A stretch of 64,000 bases of DNA from CBDCWA01 sp965223255 (GCA_965223255.1 CBDCWA010000004.1:682001-746000); one strand, 5' to 3'; positions 20,048-29,150 are shown, counted from the stretch's first letter. Notes: generated by a model not told the origin, from the letters alone. Made by a program: numbers and translations.

Positions 20048-20111
20048 CGGCAGGCCTTCAGCATGTGTAGGGTCCTTGTTTACAGACCGCAGACCGCAAA
20101 AAAAGGTTAGC

Positions 20112-21521
20112 ATGAAGACCGAATTCACAAAAAAGCAGCTGGCCCAGCCGCAGATGGCGGAAGCCAATGACATTATCAAGCGCTGCGTCCATTGCGGTTT
20201 GTGCACGGCGACCTGTCCAACATATGCGCTCACCGGAGACGAACGCGATTCCCCTCGTGGTCGGATTTATCTGATCAAGGATATGTTTGAAAACAATCGT
20301 AAGGCCGATCCGCAAACGACCTTCCATATTGATCGCTGTTTGTCGTGCTTATCCTGTGTTCACACTTGCCCGAGCGGCGTCGACTATATGCATCTGGTCG
20401 ATCATGCCCGCACGCATATAGAAAGAACCATCGCCCGCCCACCGCGTGAACGCTTGGTTAGACGCATCCTCATGTCGATCTTGCCTTACCCGGCGCGAAT
20501 GCGATGGGCCCTGAAGATCGCTAGTCTCGCGCGTCCGTTTTCCGGCTTCTTTCAACGTATGGGCCTTTCGCAAATCTCTGCGATGCTCGCATTGGCACCC
20601 ACTCGTCGCATCCGCCAGCCACAATTTGCAGGTCCGGGCACCGCCGCCACGTCTCGGACTCGGCGGGGCCGCGTTATTTTATTGGCCGGCTGTGTGCAAC
20701 AGAATTTGCGTCCCAACATCAACGATTCCACGATCCGTTTCTTAGCGCGCAGTGGTATTGACGTCGAGGTTGCCAACGGTGCGGGCTGCTGCGGCGCACT
20801 CGTACATCATATGGGCCGGCCGGAGCAAGCGATCGAATTTGCCAAAAAGAATATTGATGCTTGGTCCAAGCTTATGGATCGCCAAGAGATCGACGCAATC
20901 ATCATCAATGCATCGGGGTGCGGTACCATGGTCAAGGATTATGGTCACCTGATGCGCAACGTGCGCGGCTACGAAAACCGCGCCTTGGAAATTTCAGGCA
21001 AAGCGCGCGACATCGCCGAATTTTTGACCGAAAGCGATCCCGGCCCACCACGGCGCTGGTCGTCAATTCGCGTTGCCTATCATGATGCCTGTTCGTTGCG
21101 CAATGGACAACGCATTGCCGACGAACCCCGCGCCCTGCTCAACAAAGCCGGCTTCACCGTTGTCGAAATTCCGGAGGCCCACATGTGCTGCGGGTCCGCC
21201 GGTACGTACAATATTTTGCAGTCAGCAACCGCAACAGAACTACGCGATCGCAAGATTGCCAACATCGAAAATACCAAGTCGGACATCGTGGCCTGCGGAA
21301 ACATCGGGTGCATCGCGCAATTGTCATCTGCAGTCGATATCCCGGTCATTCACACGATTGAACTCCTGGATTGGGCATACGGCGGTCCAGTACCTGTCGG
21401 CTTGGCCGGCATTGAATCCTACGGCAGCGAAATTCCAGGGCCAGAACCGCTACCAACCTGGGAAATCGATACCAAATTAAGAGATCGGTCTGAGCCGCAG
21501 AAAGTCGAGGCGGATCAATAG
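20112..21521 (+). CDS. glcF: Glycolate oxidase iron-sulfur subunit
   Basis: GlcF passes electrons from the flavin subunits to the respiratory chain. It has two 4Fe-4S motifs (CVHCGLCTATCP near residue 25; CLSCLSCVHTCP near residue 78) and two CCG motifs (GAGCCGALVHHMG; HMCCGSAGTYN). The ATG at 20112 begins MKTEFTKKQLAQ, which fits the family N-terminus; the frame opens 36 bases earlier. It lies 64 bp after glcE and completes glcDEF. Confidence 0.94.
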   Translation: MKTEFTKKQLAQPQMAEANDIIKRCVHCGLCTATCPTYALTGDERDSPRGRIYLIKDMFENNRKADPQTTFHIDRCLSCLSCVHTCPSGVDYMHLVDHARTHIERTIARPPRERLVRRILMSILPYPARMRWALKIASLARPFSGFFQRMGLSQISAMLALAPTRRIRQPQFAGPGTAATSRTRRGRVILLAGCVQQNLRPNINDSTIRFLARSGIDVEVANGAGCCGALVHHMGRPEQAIEFAKKNIDAWSKLMDRQEIDAIIINASGCGTMVKDYGHLMRNVRGYENRALEISGKARDIAEFLTESDPGPPRRWSSIRVAYHDACSLRNGQRIADEPRALLNKAGFTVVEIPEAHMCCGSAGTYNILQSATATELRDRKIANIENTKSDIVACGNIGCIAQLSSAVDIPVIHTIELLDWAYGGPVPVGLAGIESYGSEIPGPEPLPTWEIDTKLRDRSEPQKVEADQ

Positions 21522-21526
21522 CGCAA

Positions 21527-22711
21527 ATGCAAATCGATATCCCCAAATTTTGCTTCATCTTATGTATAGCTTCCGACTCGGATCGCGCGGCAGCATTCGC
21601 TGAACGCACCCTCCCACCAGACACAGCAATCGTCTCTGCGGACGTGACTGACCTGAGCCCTCTGAGGACCCACCTCGACGGACGACGCATGACCGTGGCA
21701 CTCGCGTCCGATCCGCGCGCGCCAGAAATCTCGGACGTATTGGACTTGGCCCGTGAATTTCATGCCGCATCCATCGCCCTCGTGCTGAACGACCAAATAT
21801 ATGATGGCCGTGATGCGTCTGACTTCGACAATCATACAGCCAAACGTTTGAAGGCTGTCCATCGCCTCCCGCACAGCGGTGACATCAGCATCAGGCCCAT
21901 ACCCCTCACCGGCGACCACCGCCATCAAGAAGGACCGTTCGATGTGATTGGCGATGTGCATGGATGCGCCGACGAACTGGAACAATTACTGGCACGACTG
22001 GGTTATGAAGTTGCATGGCAAGACGATCCATCACGGCCCGTCGAAGTCACTCCGCCTCCCGGGCGGCGGCTGATCTTCGTTGGCGATCTGGTAGACCGGG
22101 GCCCGCGCACACCCGATGTCTTGCGCATCGTGATGGCGGCCTGTCGTGACGGGGTCGGATTTACGGTACTCGGCAATCACGATGCCAAATTCCAGCGCTG
22201 GCTCAACGGCAACAATGTCAAGCTAACCCACGGGCTGCAAGCAAGTGTCGAACAAATGGAACTCGAGCCGCAGGCGTTCCATGAAGAAGTCCACGAATTC
22301 ATGCAGACGTTGGAACCATATTTCTGGTGCGATGATGGTCAGCTCATCATTGCCCATGCAGGCATCAATGAGCCATTGATCGGGCGCAATTCCAGACGCG
22401 TTCGCCGTTTCTGCCTTTATGGCGATACATCAGGCGAACGTGACGCTGCCGGCTTGCCCGTCAGATACCATTGGGCCGCTCATTACACGGGCGAACCCGC
22501 CGTCGTCTACGGCCATACGCCCGTTGCAGAAGCTGATTGGGTCAACAACACCTTATGCCTGGACACCGGCTGCTGCTTCGGCGGCCGCCTGACGGCGCTC
22601 AGCTGGCCTGAACGCACCATCACCTGGGTCCCCGCCAACGATCGCTATGCGGAGCGCCGACGCCCCTTCGGTCATCCGCCGATTAGACCGCAAAGTCCCG
22701 ACAGCAATTGA
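21527..22711 (+). CDS. Pnkp/PrpE-like metallophosphatase with vestigial kinase part
   Basis: Residues 138-370 form a PPP-type calcineurin-like phosphatase: GDVHGC (142-147), GDLVDRGP (186-193), LGNHD (215-219), IIAHAGIN, YGHTP. This arrangement is that of bacterial polynucleotide kinase-phosphatase (Pnkp) and PrpE. Residues 8-120 read like the Pnkp kinase domain (strand FCFILCIAS, DTAIVSADV, later DLAREFHAASIALVL) but the P-loop is gone: CIASDSDRAAAFA stands where GxSGSGKSTFA is expected. The C-terminal ligase-type domain of Pnkp is absent. So it is probably a phosphatase only, on RNA ends or dinucleoside polyphosphates. It begins six bases after glcF and may be co-transcribed. Confidence 0.8.
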   Translation: MQIDIPKFCFILCIASDSDRAAAFAERTLPPDTAIVSADVTDLSPLRTHLDGRRMTVALASDPRAPEISDVLDLAREFHAASIALVLNDQIYDGRDASDFDNHTAKRLKAVHRLPHSGDISIRPIPLTGDHRHQEGPFDVIGDVHGCADELEQLLARLGYEVAWQDDPSRPVEVTPPPGRRLIFVGDLVDRGPRTPDVLRIVMAACRDGVGFTVLGNHDAKFQRWLNGNNVKLTHGLQASVEQMELEPQAFHEEVHEFMQTLEPYFWCDDGQLIIAHAGINEPLIGRNSRRVRRFCLYGDTSGERDAAGLPVRYHWAAHYTGEPAVVYGHTPVAEADWVNNTLCLDTGCCFGGRLTALSWPERTITWVPANDRYAERRRPFGHPPIRPQSPDSN

Positions 22712-22731
22712 GCCCCGTTGACGCCGGTATC

Positions 22732-23772
22732 TTACGGCCACCGCCAGCGCGCAATTTCCACTATCCAATCGGGCAGCGGCACGTTGGCGATCACCAACTC
22801 GGCGCTGACCGACAGACAGATAGCGCCGACAACCGAAATCGCGGTGACCAACACGATCCGATGGTTGAAGACCTCGTGATTGCGATTGATGATTGTAGAA
22901 AATATCACCTTGAAGACAGTTGCCAATCGCATCAATGGCGCAACGACGGTAACTGGCGCCAAGGCCAAAGCGACATAGCGCAACATCTGGGAAATGCTGA
23001 CCATGACACCGGCGAAAAGAAACGAACGTGCCGCGGGTCCCGGTGTCTGCGTGACATGGCGAATCCGTCCGGCAACAATGACCCAGAGGATTACAAAGAC
23101 CGCCGCAGCAATGTACGAAATCAAAATAGCGGCAAGTGAGATATTCGTGATATTGGCCTCCTCGGCAGCCATTAGCCCCAATCGCACCAAAATATTACTG
23201 AGGCCATAAGCGATGGCTGCAGAGGACGCGAAAAAAAAGCCCTCAAGATATCTTGGCCGCCAAGGTTTGGCTGTGCCTCCCACCTCGCCAACGGTCGCAT
23301 CGGCGGCGCCGGCCGACGAAGATTTTTGCCCAGCCGAAGACGCCTTCATACTATCGTCGATCAGCAGCATCGGTGCGACGAAAATGAGAACGATACCGAT
23401 TACGCGCAGCGGTGTCAGATACTCACCCAAAATCCACATCGCAAGCACCAGCGATACGATCAGTTCGCCCTGCATAAACGGCCCAGTAAGGTTCGCCCCC
23501 ACCGCCGATGTCGCTCTGTAGTTCGAGAAGCGCCCCCAGATCATGTGCACCACGCCCGCCAGCGCAAACCAGAACACCACAATCCATGGCAAGGCCATCA
23601 TGCCGTCGATCTGTCCGAACAGATAGGCCAGCACAAAGACCAGCGGCACACCGATAGGAACGGTGATGATCATGCCCTGCAGCGCACTGCCACTGATCAT
23701 ACCGCGTCGGGTCAGCGCCGTATTGAAACCGAAAGTTGCTGCTGACAGCACAGCAAATAATGCGCCGAGCAC
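22732..23772 (-). CDS. EamA/DMT superfamily transporter
   Basis: The 346-residue product has about ten hydrophobic segments in two repeats (drug/metabolite transporter fold), for example AVLSAATFGFNTALTRRGM at the N-terminus and GLSNILVRLGLM in the second half. A polar Ser/Ala-rich loop (residues 140-170) joins the halves. The substrate is not deducible. It converges with the phosphatase gene, 20 bp apart. Confidence 0.8.
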   Translation of the reverse strand: MLGALFAVLSAATFGFNTALTRRGMISGSALQGMIITVPIGVPLVFVLAYLFGQIDGMMALPWIVVFWFALAGVVHMIWGRFSNYRATSAVGANLTGPFMQGELIVSLVLAMWILGEYLTPLRVIGIVLIFVAPMLLIDDSMKASSAGQKSSSAGAADATVGEVGGTAKPWRPRYLEGFFFASSAAIAYGLSNILVRLGLMAAEEANITNISLAAILISYIAAAVFVILWVIVAGRIRHVTQTPGPAARSFLFAGVMVSISQMLRYVALALAPVTVVAPLMRLATVFKVIFSTIINRNHEVFNHRIVLVTAISVVGAICLSVSAELVIANVPLPDWIVEIARWRWP

Positions 23773-24000
23773 GGGCGTGTCCTCCTCCCGGCACGATGCC
23801 GAGTTATTGTTGTCTTCCGCCCTCCGGAGCGGCAGGCGGGCACCCTGAACAGTTATCGTGTAAATGGCGTTAGCGAAAGCCTTGGCCGGTGTGCCGTAAG
23901 ACCCATAAACTGTTCCCCAGGGAACGGTCTAGCCCCGCTTAACCGTCTAAACGTAGAGAAATCAATTAGATTTAACGCACGTGACCCCAAGGAGGCTTAC

Positions 24001-24297
24001 ATGACCCGCACATCGACCCGCTTGTTCAGCATCTGTATTGCAATCGCTTCAGCAGCACTTGTCCCGGTCCTTTTGGCGAGCGATGCCGAGGCCGGCAAAC
24101 GCGGTCGCGGCGGCGGCGAAATCTATGAAAAGGATTTTCACGTGCCGCGCGGAACCAAGGGGTATTCCGGCTTTGTTCCAGGTGGTGCCTACTGCGACTA
24201 CATCCGCCGGCCAAAGCGCGTCTGCTACGAAACCCGCAATGGCAAACGCAAGTGCCGCATGGATGGCTGGATCCTGACCCAAACCTGTTACCAGTAA
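24001..24297 (+). CDS. Small secreted Cys-containing protein, unknown
   Basis: The 98-residue product has a signal peptide (residues 8-30, ending DAEA), a Gly-rich basic stretch and four Cys in the mature part (AYCDY, RVCYE, RKCRMDG, QTCYQ), suggesting two disulfides in the periplasm. A perfect AAGGAGG site lies seven bases before the ATG and a terminator follows, so it is very likely a real gene. I recognise no family. Confidence 0.7.
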   Translation: MTRTSTRLFSICIAIASAALVPVLLASDAEAGKRGRGGGEIYEKDFHVPRGTKGYSGFVPGGAYCDYIRRPKRVCYETRNGKRKCRMDGWILTQTCYQ

Positions 24298-24321
24298 CCA
24301 ACACGCTCCCACAGTGCCCGC

Positions 24322-24357
24322 GGGCGATCCGATTGGCGGATCGCCCTTTCTTGCTTT
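24322..24357 (+). terminator. Rho-independent terminator
   Basis: A perfect 10-bp stem GGGCGATCCG (24322-24331) with CGGATCGCCC (24337-24346), loop ATTGG, is followed by TTTCTTGCTTT. It ends the small secreted-protein transcript 25 bp after its stop. Confidence 0.9.
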
Positions 24358-24493
24358 ACCAACGCAACCGCCAACGTCACTTGCGATACGCCAGCCGGCG
24401 AGCTATACACCGTGCCTTATGGCAGAACAACTCGCCGCATATCTCATATGGGCATCTTATATGGGAACACCTGTATCGGCGGGTCACCAGGGT

Positions 24494-24570
24494 CGGAGCG
24501 TAGCGCAGCCTGGTAGCGCACTTGCTTCGGGAGCAAGGGGTCGCGAGTTCGAATCTCGCCGCTCCGACCA
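24494..24570 (+). tRNA. tRNA-Pro (anticodon CGG)
   Basis: A complete 77-nt cloverleaf. The acceptor stem is CGGAGCG (24494-24500) with CGCTCCG (24560-24566). The anticodon stem ACTTGC/GCAAG encloses loop TTCGGGA, giving anticodon CGG. The T-arm is GCGAG-TTCGAAT-CTCGC, and the encoded CCA is at 24568-24570. It reads CCG codons. Its 3' part is repeated at 52798-52842, marking it as an integration site. Confidence 0.97.
24525..24570 (+). repeat. Left attachment-site copy (3' end of tRNA-Pro)
   Basis: The stretch from the anticodon loop to the CCA end of tRNA-Pro is repeated at 52798-52842 with one G fewer (GCAAGGGG against GCAAGGG). A direct repeat that starts at the anticodon loop and runs to the tRNA end is the usual att core of tyrosine-recombinase elements. 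Confidence 0.8.
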
Positions 24571-25048
24571 GCTAATTCAGCGGAATTTTGAGGCATGGGC
24601 AAAGTTACGCCCAAGAAATCGCCCAAGAAACGCAATCCTGGCCGGTCGCGCAGTCGCCAGCAAACTCACTCGGGCATCCCAAGTGTTAGAGCCCATATGA
24701 CTGTGCCAATGAGAACTCGGGCAAGTCGACAAGGTATTGGTGCCGGATTCGTCCGGGTTGGGTGGTCTAGCCTGAGCTACGGGCCGCCGGTCAAAGCGGT
24801 ATCAGAACTCAGCAATCCACTCCCGCGAGACTGGACGCATTTAACCCCGAAAAGACGACAACAAGTATTGTACCGCGTATTGATGCGGCTTACTTCCAGC
24901 TTTGAGCAAATCAAAGGCATTTATATGCCTGAACGCAAACGGAAGGGATCTGATGGCTTGATTGACGCCAGCATAGAGTGCCTTCGCCAAACCGGGCGTC
25001 GCCGCCGAAACGGCATTCACCGGGGCCGGAAGCTTTATGGCGGCGTAG

Positions 25049-25375
25049 GAGGCTAACAGAGAGCTTGCCATTCAAACAGAGCTGGAAAACAACCAGGTTG
25101 CGCAAGCTATCCAGCACTTCATGTCCAGTAAGCGGCGATGGCAGGGAACCGCAACAGCATTGTTGAGTTCTTTGCAGCCAACTCACAGTTACAACGGGGA
25201 CGGCGGGGGCTGGCCCAGAACGCCCCAACATCTGAGCGGTCAAATAACACGGATTGCAACAACCTTGCGCCGTACCGGTATCGACATTCAACATAAGCGC
25301 GAAGGCCGCGAGGGCCATCGCTTGCTGATCATCACCAACAGCAGATGCACTGTGGAATCACCGTCAGCAGCGTAA
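25049..25375 (+). pseudogene. C-terminal remnant of a plasmid/phage primase-helicase-like protein
   Basis: This open frame follows an in-frame TAG (25046-25048). It reads EANRELAIQTELENN..., then a RWQGTATALLSSL segment, then WPRTPQHLSGQITRIATTL and RRTGIDIQHKREGREGHR. That order (EANR helix, TGTA-x-LL, WP-TP-x-LS, GIxxxxxREG) is the C-terminal pattern I associate with replicative primase/helicase-type proteins of alphaproteobacterial integrative elements and phages. The catalytic part is absent and the frame is broken by the stop. The family assignment is from memory of the pattern and needs a profile search. Confidence 0.5.
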
Positions 25376-25590
25376 GCACCGTCAGCGATTGTTGATCCCG
25401 GTTGGTTCGTCGAGCCTATAATCTACCACGGGACTGACGCTGCTGACGACGATTTTCACCACCTGACTAATGGCGCCGGTAAAAACGGCCTCACCTGGAA
25501 GGGCAAGGTATAAGCACTCCTTTTGCACGGACGGCGCCGCGCGGGCATGCGCGATAAACGCGTTGGGCGTAAGGGAGCTAAGAAAGTCCT

Positions 25591-25737
25591 ATGATCAAAT
25601 CTAAGCTAAGTAATGTTCTACCCGACCACCTTGCTGATATGGTTGCCAGAAAAGATTATTGTGGCGCTCGCGAGGTGGAATTTAAACTCAATACCTATCC
25701 TGGTGAATTGACTGCCATGCGGGCCAGGTGGATTTGA
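25591..25737 (+). CDS. Possible 48-residue protein, unknown
   Basis: A short frame with ATG at 25591 preceded by GGAG (13 bases upstream). The product begins MIKSKLSNVLPDHLADM and ends TAMRARWI; its mix of residues is protein-like and soluble. No family is recognised. It may be a small island gene or part of the decayed mobile-element module. Confidence 0.3.
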   Translation: MIKSKLSNVLPDHLADMVARKDYCGAREVEFKLNTYPGELTAMRARWI

Positions 25738-25770
25738 TGGTGACGGCATCAAATATTTCACCAAAAGCCA

Positions 25771-25859
25771 ACCCATATCCGCTTTTTGGCGTGACCTTCT
25801 GCTTCGCCCCTGATACCGGTCATCGCCCAGCGCTGGGTTGAGCTCAGTGACGGGCCAAT
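25771..25859 (+). repeat. Interspersed repeat, copy 1
   Basis: One of at least five related ~60-95-bp copies in the island, all in the same orientation. The best-conserved part is CGCCCAGCGCTGGGTTGAG followed by CTCAGTGACGGGCCAA. A weaker 5' half runs CCGCTTTTTGGCGTGACC. The CCAGCGCTGG core is an inverted repeat, so the RNA could fold. Confidence 0.65.
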
Positions 25860-25990
25860 AACGAAGTATGCTCTCGAATTGCCCGTTACGAATTGCCTGT
25901 CTCCTTTGGGCTCAAAGGGTCATCCCGCTCGTCTCAGGGTGTTGAGGCAATCGTCCGGCCACTTTTGGCAAATCCAAGCTAGTTGATGTC

Positions 25991-27505
25991 TCAGTCGCCG
26001 TGTTCCATCTGGACGCCTTTACGACGGCCCGAAGCCATACGCCTTACAGCACTGGAAACGGGGCTCCAGAAAAGACTGATGAATGTCAGAACGAAGAACA
26101 GTACCGCGAACGGACGCTCAAAGAATCTCAGCCAGTTGTTATCGAAAATGATCATCGATTGAGACAGCGATTCCTCGACAAGCTTTCCAAGGATAAGACC
26201 CATAACAAATGGTGCCGGACCGAAGCCGTGTCGGAGCATAATGAACCCCAGAACGCCTGCAATCAGCATTACCCATACGTCGAACACCGATGAGGATGCC
26301 GAGTAAGCGCCGATCATCGAAAATACGAAAACCGACGGCCACAACAGCGTGCGTGGGATCATGGTTATGCGCGAAAAGATTTTCGCACCCATAAGACCGA
26401 TGCCGAGGAACATGAAGTTGGCGATCAGCATGGCCCCGAAGATCGCGTAGACGAAATGCGGCGTCTCATTCATGAGATGGGGCCCCGGGCGTAACCCGTG
26501 CATGATGAGTGCAGCCAGGATAATTGCAGTCGTGCCGCTACCTGGAATCCCTAGCGCCAGGGTCGGAACCATGGCGCCTCCCGCCGCTGCATTGTTGGCC
26601 GCTTCGGGGCCGGCGATCCCTTCCGGGCAGCCTTTGCCGAATTCTTCCTTGTTCTTCGAGAAACGTTTTGCCTCGTTGTAGCCCATGATGGCCGCAACCG
26701 TTGACCCTTCGGCCGGCAAGATGCCGATGAACGTGCCGATGCCGCAGCTACGCAGTATTGTCGCTCTGACCCTGCGAAGATCTTCTCTGCTTGGAAGCTT
26801 TATTACGATCGATGAAATACGTTCGAGCGCGACATTGGCAGCCGTTGATTGCGCGAGCAGTTCGCCCATCGCAAATAATCCAATGAGGACCGGCACAAAG
26901 TGGATTCCGTCTGTGAGTTCCGGAATGCCGAATGTAAAGCGTTCCACCGCTGTCGTCAGATGAATGCCGACGGTGCCGAGCAACACGCCCGCAGCACCGG
27001 AGATTAGATTGCGGATCGATGACTTGCCGCTAATCGATGCCAGCATCGAAAGGGCGAAAATCGCAAGCGCGAAATAGTCGGGTGGCCGGAATTCGGTTGC
27101 AAGCTTCGCAAGAAGTGGTGTCGCGATAACGAACACGATGAGGCTGAAGACACCTCCCGTGACTGAAGAAATCGCAGCAAGCCCAAGCGCGCGACCCGCT
27201 TCGCCGCGCTTCGCCATCGGGTATCCGTCGAATGCGGTAGCGACGGCGGGTGGCGCTCCAGGTGCGTTGATCAATATTGCCGTAATCGAACCGCCGAAAG
27301 TACCGGCGCAATAGAGTGCCGCCAGCATGGCAATAGCTGGTATCGGCTCAAGACCGATCGTGAACGGCAAAAGCAATGCAACCGCCATCGGGGAACTCAG
27401 TCCCGGCAGTGCTCCAATCGTAACGCCGACAAGGACGCCCACGAAGATCAGAAAAATGTTGAATGGGTCCAGCAGCAGGCTGAAGCCCTGAACTACTGCA
27501 TCCAT
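25991..27505 (-). CDS. tctA: Tripartite tricarboxylate transporter, large membrane subunit
   Basis: TctA is the 12-segment transport subunit of the TTT system, which imports citrate-like or other carboxylates with a cation gradient. The 504-residue product starts with the family pattern (GVLVGVTIGALPGLSSPMAVALLLP, in pieces) and has ILINAPGAPPAVATAFDGYPMAKRG near residue 80 and PTLALGIPGSGTTAIILAAL near 310, all diagnostic. It overlaps tctB by 13 bases and follows it on the same strand. It is the last gene of the gntR-tctC-tctB-tctA run. Confidence 0.93.
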   Translation of the reverse strand: MDAVVQGFSLLLDPFNIFLIFVGVLVGVTIGALPGLSSPMAVALLLPFTIGLEPIPAIAMLAALYCAGTFGGSITAILINAPGAPPAVATAFDGYPMAKRGEAGRALGLAAISSVTGGVFSLIVFVIATPLLAKLATEFRPPDYFALAIFALSMLASISGKSSIRNLISGAAGVLLGTVGIHLTTAVERFTFGIPELTDGIHFVPVLIGLFAMGELLAQSTAANVALERISSIVIKLPSREDLRRVRATILRSCGIGTFIGILPAEGSTVAAIMGYNEAKRFSKNKEEFGKGCPEGIAGPEAANNAAAGGAMVPTLALGIPGSGTTAIILAALIMHGLRPGPHLMNETPHFVYAIFGAMLIANFMFLGIGLMGAKIFSRITMIPRTLLWPSVFVFSMIGAYSASSSVFDVWVMLIAGVLGFIMLRHGFGPAPFVMGLILGKLVEESLSQSMIIFDNNWLRFFERPFAVLFFVLTFISLFWSPVSSAVRRMASGRRKGVQMEHGD

Positions 27506-28062
27506 TTCAAGATTTCCTTGGGCTCAATACCGAACAGGCCCGGCTCGAAATACACCTTCAGCACCTGCGTGAAGATAAACGCGACGACCGCAGGAAAAAT
27601 GATCATGTATGGGACCAGGATGTGCCAGCGCCTTTCCCCCCAAAGAAGCGGCAATCCGGCACAGACCAGCAGCATCGCCAGAAACGTCCCGATGAATTTT
27701 ATGGACACGACCACGGCTGCCAGCAGCCCAGCAGTGGCAAAAGCCATCAGCGGAATGCGCGACGTCCGACCGGCATCCAACCGTTCTTTTCCGCCCGTCA
27801 GCAAGCGATGCTCGAACGGCAGTACGAGCGTCAGCGCGACAATCGTTGCTAGCAAAAGGCGCGGGAACCACTGCGGCGCGATATTCTGCGTGAAGAGTGG
27901 CGAGACCTCATCGAACGTCGTTGTGACATAATAGAGAAAGCCGCAAAGCGCGAGAATAACAACGGTTACTTTGAGATCGGGACCATGGACCAGAGAAGAA
28001 GAAACGGGAGAAGACTCCCGTTTCTCTGTATCCCCCAAGTGCTCCTCTTCGAGACTTGCCAA
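27493..28062 (-). CDS. tctB: Tripartite tricarboxylate transporter, small membrane subunit
   Basis: TctB is the four-helix small subunit. The 189-residue product has four hydrophobic segments (about residues 32-48, 70-84, 104-125, 135-170) and ends in the GxEPKEILKW-type tail. The start appears to be TTG at 28062, with GGAG six bases before it. It lies 33 bp after tctC and overlaps tctA by 13 bases, so translation is coupled. Confidence 0.85.
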   Translation of the reverse strand: MASLEEEHLGDTEKRESSPVSSSLVHGPDLKVTVVILALCGFLYYVTTTFDEVSPLFTQNIAPQWFPRLLLATIVALTLVLPFEHRLLTGGKERLDAGRTSRIPLMAFATAGLLAAVVVSIKFIGTFLAMLLVCAGLPLLWGERRWHILVPYMIIFPAVVAFIFTQVLKVYFEPGLFGIEPKEILKWMQ

Positions 28063-28095
28063 AGTTTTACTCCGCAGTGCGTGCTGTCACCGGCA

Positions 28096-29061
28096 CTATT
28101 TCTTTATGAGGCCCAGGTCACGCAGTGCGCTGGCTGCGACATTATACTCTTCTCTAATGTGCTTGGTCCAAGGCGCAGAACCAGTGACGCTTTCTTCAGG
28201 CGAAAGGCCAGCGGTCTTCAGGTAGTTAGCAAACACCTTATGCTTCATGGCCTTGACCATCGCCTTGGACAGCGCATCGATGGCAGGTTGCGGTGTACCT
28301 TTCAGAACCCAATAACCGCGCGTGGTCGAACCCTTAGCCTTATAACCCTTTTCATAGCTTGTCGGCACGTTTGGATAGCCCTTGAGCCGTTTTTCCGCCA
28401 GCACCGCGACGGCGCGCAATGTTTTGTCCTCGATGCGACTGCCGGCTTCACTAACGTTGGGCAACGTGGCATCTATTGAACCCGCTAGCAGTGCGGCAAT
28501 CATTTTACCACCGCTACCGAACGGGACGGCCTTGTATTTGATGCCGGCCGCCTTGGCGAACGTTGCAAGGATGATGTGTTCGGTTCCGCCCAGTTGAGCA
28601 ACCCCCCAGTTGAGCGGCTTTTTCTTCGATGCTTTGACCAGATCTTCAAGCGTTTTGTACTTGCTATTCGAGGCAACGGTTATAAACGTTGGATCATCCA
28701 TGGCGCGTGCGACGCCTACCACGTCATCAATCTTTAGCGGCGATTTACCACGAGCGATCGTGTAAAGATGGGTCTGGGTCAGCGCGAGAACTGTGCAGCC
28801 ATCTTTCTTGCGGGAAAGTGCATATTGGTGCGCTTTGGCTCCCGAACCGCCACGCTTTGCAACGATCTGAATGTCTTTTTTCAGGTAACGGCGGGTCCGG
28901 ATCGACATCATGCGGGCCGTTACGTCAGTGCCACCACCGTAGGATGAGTGAATAACCACTTGAATGGTATTGCACGGCAGATCCGCCGCCAATGCGGGCG
29001 TAGCCAGGCCGGCCATGGCAAAACTCGCCACACCCCAAATTCCAGTTTTCGCGAGATTCAT
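28096..29061 (-). CDS. tctC: TTT-system periplasmic binding protein (TctC/Bug family)
   Basis: TctC-type proteins capture carboxylates in the periplasm and deliver them to TctAB. I place the start at the ATG 29061-29059, eight bases after GGGAG. This gives a signal peptide MNLAKTGIWGVASFAMAG ending TPALA. The Bug-family core is visible: IVAKRGGSGAKAHQYALSRKKDG, the NWGVAQLGGTEHI segment and KYKAVPFGSGGKMIAALLAGSIDATL (in pieces). The frame extends 29 codons further upstream without conserved sequence. A candidate GntR operator lies about 77 bp upstream. Confidence 0.9.
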   Translation of the reverse strand: MNLAKTGIWGVASFAMAGLATPALAADLPCNTIQVVIHSSYGGGTDVTARMMSIRTRRYLKKDIQIVAKRGGSGAKAHQYALSRKKDGCTVLALTQTHLYTIARGKSPLKIDDVVGVARAMDDPTFITVASNSKYKTLEDLVKASKKKPLNWGVAQLGGTEHIILATFAKAAGIKYKAVPFGSGGKMIAALLAGSIDATLPNVSEAGSRIEDKTLRAVAVLAEKRLKGYPNVPTSYEKGYKAKGSTTRGYWVLKGTPQPAIDALSKAMVKAMKHKVFANYLKTAGLSPEESVTGSAPWTKHIREEYNVAASALRDLGLIKK

Positions 29062-29137
29062 CGGCATTTCTCCCAGTATCGACCGTCTAGCGGCCCTAAT
29101 TGAATTGTCAGAGTGGCGCAAACACCTAATTTCGTCA

Positions 29138-29150
29138 ACTGTCGACAATC
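29138..29150. promoter_or_regulatory. Candidate GntR operator before tctC
   Basis: The 13-mer ACTGTCGACAATC contains the palindrome TGTCGACA. It recurs with one change at 29925-29937, upstream of gntR. Its place between gntR and tctC, upstream of the tctC start, suits an FCD-type regulator that controls the transporter. Confidence 0.5.

Larger units (their letters stand above)
24571..25990. other. Degenerate left end of the island
   Basis: About 1.4 kb with no intact gene I can name. It holds a 153-codon frame (24595-25056, plus strand) with a very basic, low-complexity product and no recognised motif, the primase-like remnant at 25049-25375, a 48-codon frame at 25591, and one copy of the interspersed repeat at 25771-25859. 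An integrase would be expected here next to the tRNA; none is recognisable, so it has probably decayed or been lost. Confidence 0.5.
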
